From Flavobacteriales bacterium UBA6165 (GTDB taxonomy: Bacteria > Bacteroidota > Bacteroidia > Flavobacteriales_D > Crocinitomicaceae), in contig DIUF01000018.1 in assembly GCA_002422285.1 (NCBI GenBank), positions 1-10,544 on the forward strand: a stretch of DNA of 10,544 bases, in the 5' to 3' direction. Every line of letters begins with the position of its first letter. Within the stretch, counting starts at the first letter, position 1. Both the position numbers and the translations under genes were made by a program. The notes below the pieces were generated by a model, which was not told the DNA's origin, ran no database searches, and worked only from the letters and a program-made list of their open reading frames with translations. Positions 5,557-10,544 of the stretch are shown here, in pieces.

Positions 5557-6192
5557 ATGAAAACTAAAATTATAAGTATTTTTACTGTTATTGTTGCTTT
5601 CACAGCGACAGTTAATGCGCAAGAATTAGATAGAAGAGAAAAATTAGAATTCGGTATCAAAGCCGGTTTAAACCTTTCCAACGTTTGGGATTCTGAAGAC
5701 AACTCATTTCGCGCGGATTCCAAAGCCGGATTTGCTGGAGGTGTTTTTGTAGGTATTCCTATCAATAAATTTATCGGACTTCAACCTGAAATGCTTATTT
5801 CACAAAAAGGATTTAAGGGTTCTGGGACATTATTGGGTACTTCGTATTCATTCGTAAGAACAACTACTTACCTTGATGTTCCTCTTCAACTTCAATTGAA
5901 GCCAGCACAATTTTTAACTTTTGTAGCAGGACCTCAGTTTTCTTATCTTTTGAATCAAAAAGACAAGTATACTTTTGGAAGCAATAGTACAGAACAAGAG
6001 CAAGAATTCAAAAACGACAATATTAGAAAGAACATTCTTGGATTTGTTGGTGGTTTTGATGTAACACACAGAAATTTCTTGTTCTCTGCAAGAGCAGGAT
6101 GGGATTTTCAAAACAATAAAGGTGATGGCACATCCACAACGCCACGATACAAAAATCAATGGTTGCAATTTACCATTGGAGTCAAGATTTAA
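5557..6192 (+). CDS. PorT-family outer-membrane beta-barrel protein
   Basis: A 211-residue precursor of a small outer-membrane barrel. The signal peptide runs to about residue 21 (cleavage after VNA, before QELD). The mature part alternates polar and hydrophobic residues in strands such as EFGIKAGLNLSNV, GFAGGVFVGIPI, FIGLQPEMLISQKG, TTYLDVPLQLQLKP and FLTFVAGPQFSYLL, and ends in a typical last strand (WLQFTIGVKI). This matches the PorT / outer-membrane beta-barrel domain 2 group of Bacteroidota. Members are common and mostly uncharacterised; a specific role in the type IX secretion system should not be assumed. It is the last gene of a three-gene unit (lipoprotein, lmo0937-like, barrel), closed by a strong terminator. 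Confidence 0.88.
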   Translation: MKTKIISIFTVIVAFTATVNAQELDRREKLEFGIKAGLNLSNVWDSEDNSFRADSKAGFAGGVFVGIPINKFIGLQPEMLISQKGFKGSGTLLGTSYSFVRTTTYLDVPLQLQLKPAQFLTFVAGPQFSYLLNQKDKYTFGSNSTEQEQEFKNDNIRKNILGFVGGFDVTHRNFLFSARAGWDFQNNKGDGTSTTPRYKNQWLQFTIGVKI

Positions 6193-6200
6193 TTTTTTCT

Positions 6201-6236
6201 AAAATCAGGCGGTTCACATAGAATCGCCTGATTTTT
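6201..6236 (+). terminator. Strong intrinsic terminator after the porin-like gene
   Basis: An 11-bp perfect stem (6201-6211 with 6225-6235, core ATCAGGCG/CGCCTGAT) has a 13-nt loop, with the right arm running into a T-run. It lies 8 nt after the stop and closes the envelope unit. Confidence 0.9.
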
Positions 6237-6249
6237 CATAATCGAGCCT

Positions 6250-6277
6250 AAGCAACATTTTTCACGAAACAACCTTA
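6250..6277. repeat. Copy 2 of the intergenic motif shared with 2608-2637
   Basis: The same 15 nt (AAGCAACATTTTTCA) appear here, followed by AAACAA and CCTTA. This copy lies just after a terminator and about 60 nt before the cupin gene, so it probably belongs to that gene's promoter or 5' leader rather than to an upstream 3' end. Confidence 0.5.
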
Positions 6278-6338
6278 GATAATTCCAATTATATTTTGGG
6301 ATTTTTTTCCGTATTAAACACTTTTTAAATGCAACAAA

Positions 6339-6683
6339 ATGGACACTCTCAATCCGCTAGAAAAAGCAAAGGCACATATCATCGTAGAAATCATTGAATA
6401 CGTTCACAATGCCGTGGTGAGCCGCACAATCATAAAGAAAACAACAGGCAACATTACAGCTACATCAATGGATATTGGCGAAGAATTGGGCGTGCGTTCG
6501 ACACCATTCGACACCTATATTCAAATCATTGATGGAGCCGCCGTGTTGAAAATAGACAATACAGAAATCGCACTCAAAATTGGTCAAGGCATCATTATTC
6601 CGGCCCATACCAAGCACAGTTTTGCCGCAAACGAGCAATTCAAAATGATTTCAACGATCATTAAAAGTGGCTACGAGGATTAA
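6339..6683 (+). CDS. Small cupin-domain protein
   Basis: A 114-residue single cupin. The barrel runs from about residue 37 (GNITATSMDIGEEL) to the end. The first cupin motif is altered: where most cupins show HxH, this has G-V-R-S-T-P-F-D-T (51-59), while the Gly of IIDG (66) is kept. The second motif, GIIIPAHTKHSF (84-95), keeps Pro88, His90 and His93. With few of the usual metal ligands left, it may bind metal weakly or serve a binding or structural role. It is the first gene of a unit with the Lys-rich peptide (36-nt gap), the GH130 gene and the glycosyltransferase, so a link to sugar metabolism is possible but unproven. Confidence 0.85.
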   Translation: MDTLNPLEKAKAHIIVEIIEYVHNAVVSRTIIKKTTGNITATSMDIGEELGVRSTPFDTYIQIIDGAAVLKIDNTEIALKIGQGIIIPAHTKHSFAANEQFKMISTIIKSGYED

Positions 6684-6719
6684 TCGAATTCAGTTTTATA
6701 ACTTTTAAATTCAGAAAAC

Positions 6720-6839
6720 ATGTCAAGACAAAACGAAGGCAAGAAAAAATCGGATAAAACGATTTCGAGCAAAACAACCAAAGAGAAAAAAGCCTTGAAG
6801 GCACAAAAAAAAGCCGATAAGGCAAAAGACTCAGAATAA
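6720..6839 (+). CDS. 39-residue lysine-rich small protein
   Basis: A short frame encoding 39 residues, 13 of them Lys, starting MSRQNEGKKKSDKTISS and ending KADKAKDSE. It has no hydrophobic segment and is probably disordered or a single charged helix in the cytoplasm. It fits neatly between its neighbours (36 nt after the cupin stop, 17 nt before the GH130 start) and shares their strand, which favours a real gene. Small basic proteins of this kind occur in flavobacteria, but I cannot assign a family; nucleic-acid or ribosome association is only a guess from charge. A-rich DNA could also produce such a frame by chance. Confidence 0.55.
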   Translation: MSRQNEGKKKSDKTISSKTTKEKKALKAQKKADKAKDSE

Positions 6840-6856
6840 AGTTAAAATAGGAAACT

Positions 6857-7891
6857 ATGGTAGAAGTAAACAAGTTAGGGATTCTATTGCATAAAACAAA
6901 AAATAGATTTGAATGCGATGGGGTTTTGAATCCAGCGGTTATTAAAGTTGGAAACAAAATCCATCTGTTTTACAGGGCATTGGCCAAAGACAATTATTCA
7001 ACCATTGGTTATTGCAGATTATCTGCCCCAATGAGTATCGAGCACAGAAATGAAAAACCATTAATTGTTCCGCAATTCGAATATGAATATCAGGGTGTAG
7101 AAGACCCTAGAATTGTTGAGATTGAGGACACATTTTATCTTTCATACACAGCATTCAATGGTATAAACGCATTGGGCGCATTGGCAACCTCACAAGATTT
7201 GGTCCAATGGAAAAAGCACGGCATAATTGTGCCCCAAATTACATACGAAGAGTTCAAACATTTTACGGACTTAGATCAAGAAGGGCATTCAAAATATAAA
7301 CGTTTCAATGACCAAAAATCAAATTTAGAAAAACACGAGCGAGATGTATTTTTATGGGATAAGAACCTCATTTTTTTTCCTAGAAAAATAAAGGGCAAAT
7401 TGTGCTTTCTACATCGCATAAAACCAGAAATTCAAATAGTGGTTCAAGTTGAAAAAATTGAAGATTTAACCGTGGAATTTTGGCAAAATTACTTTTTGAG
7501 TTTCGACGAACACGTAGTTCTTTCACCAAAATATGACCATGAAGTCAGTTATATCGGGGGAGGATGTCCGCCAATTGAAACCTCAGCGGGTTGGTTGCTG
7601 ATTTATCATAGTGTTCACGACACCATCAAGGGCTATGTCTATTCCGCCTGTGCTGCTCTTCTCGATATAAACGACCCAAACAAAGAAATTGCGCGATTGC
7701 CTGACCCCTTATTTTTCCCAGATCAGGAGTGGGAATTGATTGGAGAAGTCAACAACGTATGTTTTCCTACTGGTGCCATTTTAGAAAACGACACACTATA
7801 TATTTATTATGGCGCAGCAGATAAAAGAATAGCTGTCGCCTCCATGAGTATTACGGCACTGCTCAACGCATTGCTTTTGAATAAAACTTAA
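6857..7891 (+). CDS. GH130-family glycoside phosphorylase or hydrolase
   Basis: A 344-residue cytosolic enzyme of the five-bladed beta-propeller family GH130, whose members act on beta-mannosides (mannosyl-glucose, beta-1,4- or beta-1,2-manno-oligosaccharides), mostly by phosphorolysis. Visible landmarks are NPA at 25-27, FYR at 38-40, EDPR at 82-85 (a conserved acidic segment of the active site), WDKN at 167-170 followed by FFPRKIKGKLCFLHR (173-187), GGGCPPIET at 234-242, IYHSVHD near 249-255, and YYGAAD at 317-322. No signal peptide is present, so the substrate is intracellular. I cannot decide the subfamily, and with it phosphorylase or hydrolase, by eye. The glycosyltransferase fusion starts 12 nt later, so both surely share a transcript and probably a glycan. 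Confidence 0.9.
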   Translation: MVEVNKLGILLHKTKNRFECDGVLNPAVIKVGNKIHLFYRALAKDNYSTIGYCRLSAPMSIEHRNEKPLIVPQFEYEYQGVEDPRIVEIEDTFYLSYTAFNGINALGALATSQDLVQWKKHGIIVPQITYEEFKHFTDLDQEGHSKYKRFNDQKSNLEKHERDVFLWDKNLIFFPRKIKGKLCFLHRIKPEIQIVVQVEKIEDLTVEFWQNYFLSFDEHVVLSPKYDHEVSYIGGGCPPIETSAGWLLIYHSVHDTIKGYVYSACAALLDINDPNKEIARLPDPLFFPDQEWELIGEVNNVCFPTGAILENDTLYIYYGAADKRIAVASMSITALLNALLLNKT

Positions 7892-7903
7892 TCTCTTTTA
7901 ATT

Positions 7904-10261
7904 ATGACCAAAGATATCCTTCTATACCGAAAGCCAAACAATAGTCAAGTTTGGGGAATTAAAAACCTACCCATATATCCTCCGAAAAAAGAGTCCCAAA
8001 ATAAGGTCGATTTGAAACCAGAGATTCTTTTCCTTACTTCATTCCCCCCTCGCGAATGTGGAATAGCAACATACACCCAAGATCTGATTGACCATCTAAA
8101 AAATCAATTTGAAGACAGCTTTTCGAACTCAATTTGTGCTTTAGAGTCTGATATCGAAAAGCCTATTTATCAAACAAAACCAAAATACACCATCAATACA
8201 GATGACAAAAGGTCATTTGCCCATGCAGCATCTCAAATCAATAAGGATGAACAAATCAAAGTGCTTGTAATTCAACACGAATTTGGTTTTTTTACAGCTC
8301 AAGCAGAGGCATTCAAATTGTTTATGGAGCAAATATCTAAGCCCATAATTCTTGTTTTCCACACTGTTTTGCCCGAACCGAATGAGTTGATGAACAAAAA
8401 TGTCTGTGATTTAGCCAAAAGAGCTGCCTCCATAATTGTAATGACCCAAAACTCTAAAAGGATACTAAAACAAGTTTACAAGATATCTGAAGAAAAAATT
8501 GATGTTATTCCACATGGAACACATCTTACACCCACAGCTGATAAAAAAAACCTAAAAGAAATCCATCATTTAGAGTCAAAGAAAGTCCTTGCCACCTTTG
8601 GACTACTGGGTCCAGGAAAAAGTATAGAGACCACATTAGATGCCCTTCCAGAAATCATCAAACAGCATCCCGATGTGGTTTTTTTGATTTTAGGAAAAAC
8701 ACATCCTACCCTTTTGAATCATCAAGGAGAATCATATCGAATTTGGCTTCAAGACAAAGTAAAAGAGCTGAATTTAGAAACGCACGTTCGTTTTGTAAAT
8801 GCCTATTTGCCATTACCCGTTTTGTTAGAATACCTACAATTGAGCGATATCTATCTTTTTACTTCCAAAGATAAAAATCAAGCAGTTAGTGGCACATTCG
8901 CCTATGCCATTAGCTGCGGATGTCCTGTAATATCTACACCAATACCTCATGCAGTTGAAGTATTGAACAATGGCAATGGAATACTCTTTGACTTCGAAGA
9001 CGCTGGGCAACTTGCAAAAGCAGTAATAGATTTACTTCACGATGAAAAGTCCAGAGCGAGCATTTCCAACAATAGTTTTCACAAAATGGCTGAGACCGCT
9101 TGGCAAAATTCAGCGATTAAACACGCCCTATTATTTCAAAAAATGAGTGCAAATACAATTGAAATCAAATTCAGCTTACCCAAAATCAACCTTAATCACA
9201 TTCAAAGTCTTACAACAGATTTTGGAATGATTCAATTCTCAAAACTCTCTACACCAGATTTGCACTCTGGTTACACTTTAGATGATAATGCTCGAGCATT
9301 GATTGCGCTTTGCAAACATTACAAAAATAGCGGCGACAACAATGATTTGTCTTTAATCAAAACCTACTATAACTTCATTCAATTCTGTTTTCAAGACAAG
9401 CGTTATTTTTTGAATTATGTGAACGAGAAAAAGAAATTTACAAACCAAAACAATTTAGAAAATCTTGAGGACAGCACTGGAAGAGCCATTTGGGCATTGG
9501 GCACACTGGTTGCGATGAAGGATATTTTACCTTACAACTTCTGTGAACGTGCAGAGGAAATATTGAAAAACGCACTACTCCACCTAGAAGAAATACACTC
9601 AACACGGGCGATGGCATTTATTATCAAAGGACTTTACAAACAAGATAATGAAGAGACCCAATTTCTGCTGAAAACCTTATCTCGAAGACTTGTAGAAATG
9701 TATAAACACACAAAAACAGAAAATTGGTCGTGGTTTGAAAATTATATGACTTACGGAAACAGCGTTTTACCTGAAGCCATGTTATGTGCATATCTAAACA
9801 CAAATAGAATTGAATATAAAGAGATTGCCAAAGAGAGTTTCGACTTTTATCTTTCCAAAATATTCATTAAAGATTCTATAAGACCCATATCTAACAAAGG
9901 TTGGCTTATGAAAGACGGAATTACGAAAACCGAAATTGGAGGAGAGCAGCCCATAGATGTGGCATACACAATTATGGCACTAGAGCTGTTTTATTCTGTA
10001 TTCCAAGATGAAACCTATAAAGAAAAGGCCAACATCGCATTCAGCTGGTTTATAGGCAACAACCATTTGAGGGAGATCGTTTACAACCCCTGCACTGGAG
10101 GTAGCTATGATGGAATTGAAGAAAACAACGTGAATCTAAATCAAGGTGCAGAATCCACTGTAAGCTATCTTCTGGCACGTTTATCTGTTGAATCCTTGTA
10201 TCCAAAAAATGCTTCGAAAATCATACAAATTCACAATAAACGTCTTCAAATAAATCAATGA
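7904..10261 (+). CDS. GT4-type glycosyltransferase fused to a C-terminal helical domain
   Basis: A 785-residue two-part protein. Residues about 40-415 are a GT-B glycosyltransferase of the GT4 type: LFLTSFPPRECGIATYTQDL (42-61) as the first Rossmann strand and Gly loop, IQHEFG (123-128), VFHTV (151-155), IPHG (202-205), FGLLGPGKSIET (232-243) and LILGKTHP (261-268). Where most GT4 enzymes have EX7E, this has NQAVSGTFAYAISCGCPVIS (325-344), so the usual acidic pair is missing. Residues about 430-765 are rich in helices, with TPDLHSGYTLDDNARALIAL (450-469), DSTGRAIWALG (523-533), GGEQPIDVAYTIMALELF (679-696) and NPCTGGSYDGI (728-738), reminiscent of an (alpha/alpha) toroid as in many glycan-active enzymes. 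There is no signal peptide. It is paired with the GH130 gene 12 nt upstream. Confidence 0.88.
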   Translation: MTKDILLYRKPNNSQVWGIKNLPIYPPKKESQNKVDLKPEILFLTSFPPRECGIATYTQDLIDHLKNQFEDSFSNSICALESDIEKPIYQTKPKYTINTDDKRSFAHAASQINKDEQIKVLVIQHEFGFFTAQAEAFKLFMEQISKPIILVFHTVLPEPNELMNKNVCDLAKRAASIIVMTQNSKRILKQVYKISEEKIDVIPHGTHLTPTADKKNLKEIHHLESKKVLATFGLLGPGKSIETTLDALPEIIKQHPDVVFLILGKTHPTLLNHQGESYRIWLQDKVKELNLETHVRFVNAYLPLPVLLEYLQLSDIYLFTSKDKNQAVSGTFAYAISCGCPVISTPIPHAVEVLNNGNGILFDFEDAGQLAKAVIDLLHDEKSRASISNNSFHKMAETAWQNSAIKHALLFQKMSANTIEIKFSLPKINLNHIQSLTTDFGMIQFSKLSTPDLHSGYTLDDNARALIALCKHYKNSGDNNDLSLIKTYYNFIQFCFQDKRYFLNYVNEKKKFTNQNNLENLEDSTGRAIWALGTLVAMKDILPYNFCERAEEILKNALLHLEEIHSTRAMAFIIKGLYKQDNEETQFLLKTLSRRLVEMYKHTKTENWSWFENYMTYGNSVLPEAMLCAYLNTNRIEYKEIAKESFDFYLSKIFIKDSIRPISNKGWLMKDGITKTEIGGEQPIDVAYTIMALELFYSVFQDETYKEKANIAFSWFIGNNHLREIVYNPCTGGSYDGIEENNVNLNQGAESTVSYLLARLSVESLYPKNASKIIQIHNKRLQINQ

Positions 10262-10285
10262 ATATAGGTGCAGTAAATTTGTAGG

Positions 10286-10339
10286 GAAAGCAATTATCAT
10301 TGATTAAAAACAGACTATTTAAAAAGTTAATTTGCTTTC
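10286..10339. repeat. Spaced inverted repeat after the glycosyltransferase gene
   Basis: GAAAGCAA (10286-10293) and TTGCTTTC (10332-10339) are perfect reverse complements, extendable by a few A-T pairs with one bulged base. The 38-nt loop and the lack of a long T-run make this a weak terminator candidate. Nothing better closes the upstream operon. Confidence 0.3.
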
Positions 10340-10354
10340 TTGGTGAAGACGGTA

Positions 10355-10383
10355 TTGTGTTTTTCAAATATTCACTAAACTTG
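10355..10383 (+). promoter_or_regulatory. Bacteroidota-type promoter for the gene at 10403
   Basis: TTG (10355-10357) and TAAACTTG (10376-10383, one mismatch to TAnnTTTG) are separated by 18 nt, within the usual range for this phylum. The -7 box ends 19 nt before the ATG, so the leader would be very short. Confidence 0.55.
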
Positions 10384-10402
10384 TGCTGTAAAACTGCGGT
10401 AC

Positions 10403-10544
10403 ATGAAAATAATTTCTCTACTCAACTTCCTGCTTATTAGCCAACTGATTTTTGCCCAATTCACAGATAATTTCACAGATGGTAACTTCACATCCAATCC
10501 TACATGGACAGGAGAAACCGATAAATTTATTGTGAACGCACAAA
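10403..10544 (+). CDS. Secreted protein, N-terminal fragment (3' end outside window)
   Basis: The first 47 codons of a gene that runs off the right edge. The N-terminus MKIISLLNFLLISQLIFAQ is a clear signal peptide with cleavage expected after IFA, before QFTDNFTDG. The mature start, with D-N-F-T-D-G-N-F and NPTWTG, is the kind of opening seen in large secreted Bacteroidota proteins carrying lamin-tail or other adhesion-like domains and a C-terminal type IX sorting domain. The decisive domains lie outside the window, so the product stays a guess. A good promoter sits directly upstream. Confidence 0.75.
   Translation, partial: MKIISLLNFLLISQLIFAQFTDNFTDGNFTSNPTWTGETDKFIVNAQ

Noticed and set aside
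6661..6957. A 98-codon minus-strand frame across the cupin end and GH130 start
   Set aside because: It runs through the gene boundaries of a tight + strand operon and its product is low-complexity hydrophobic.
10274..10281. TAAATTTG box just after the glycosyltransferase gene
   Set aside because: It matches the -7 consensus but has no TTG at a proper distance and is far from a start; the pair at 10355-10383 is better.

Overview
The window is bacterial and most likely comes from the Bacteroidota, probably Flavobacteriales. It is AT-rich, its promoter-like boxes fit the Bacteroidota form TTG/TAnnTTTG, and its proteins are typical of flavobacteria: a PorT-type barrel, a short AraC regulator with an HMA-like N-terminus, a lipoprotein with an acidic patch after its cysteine, an sll1863-like coiled coil, and CsbD and lmo0937-type stress proteins. 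Every gene I can support is on the + strand. I see no rRNA, tRNA or CRISPR array.

Left part (1-1834): the C-terminal half of a PnuC vitamin transporter, cut by the window edge, is followed by a 14-bp inverted repeat and about 250 bp of apparently degraded sequence. Then comes a complete PLP-dependent enzyme of the cystathionine gamma-synthase family.

Central part (1937-6192), a stress and envelope island: a triple-BON protein, a 20-cysteine cytosolic copper-storage-like protein, and a CsbD protein followed by a terminator. Next is a small gene split by a 266-bp MITE-like element, whose reading frame closes exactly when the element and one copy of its 3-bp duplication are removed. After that come the AraC-type regulator with its terminator, and a compact unit of three envelope genes (coiled-coil lipoprotein, tiny lmo0937-like membrane protein, PorT-like barrel) with a promoter-like box in front and a strong hairpin terminator behind.

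Right part (6339-10261), a putative operon with gaps of 36, 17 and 12 nt: a cupin protein, a 39-residue lysine-rich protein, a GH130-type glycoside phosphorylase/hydrolase, and a 785-residue fusion of a GT4-type glycosyltransferase with a large C-terminal helical domain. The GH130 and GT pair suggests synthesis and phosphorolytic turnover of an intracellular oligosaccharide or polysaccharide, possibly a beta-mannan; that is inference. A good promoter then precedes the first 47 codons of a secreted protein running off the right edge.

The best leads are the element-interrupted small gene with exact frame restoration, the GT-plus-helical-domain/GH130 module, and a near-identical motif of about 30 bp placed before both the copper-protein gene and the cupin gene.
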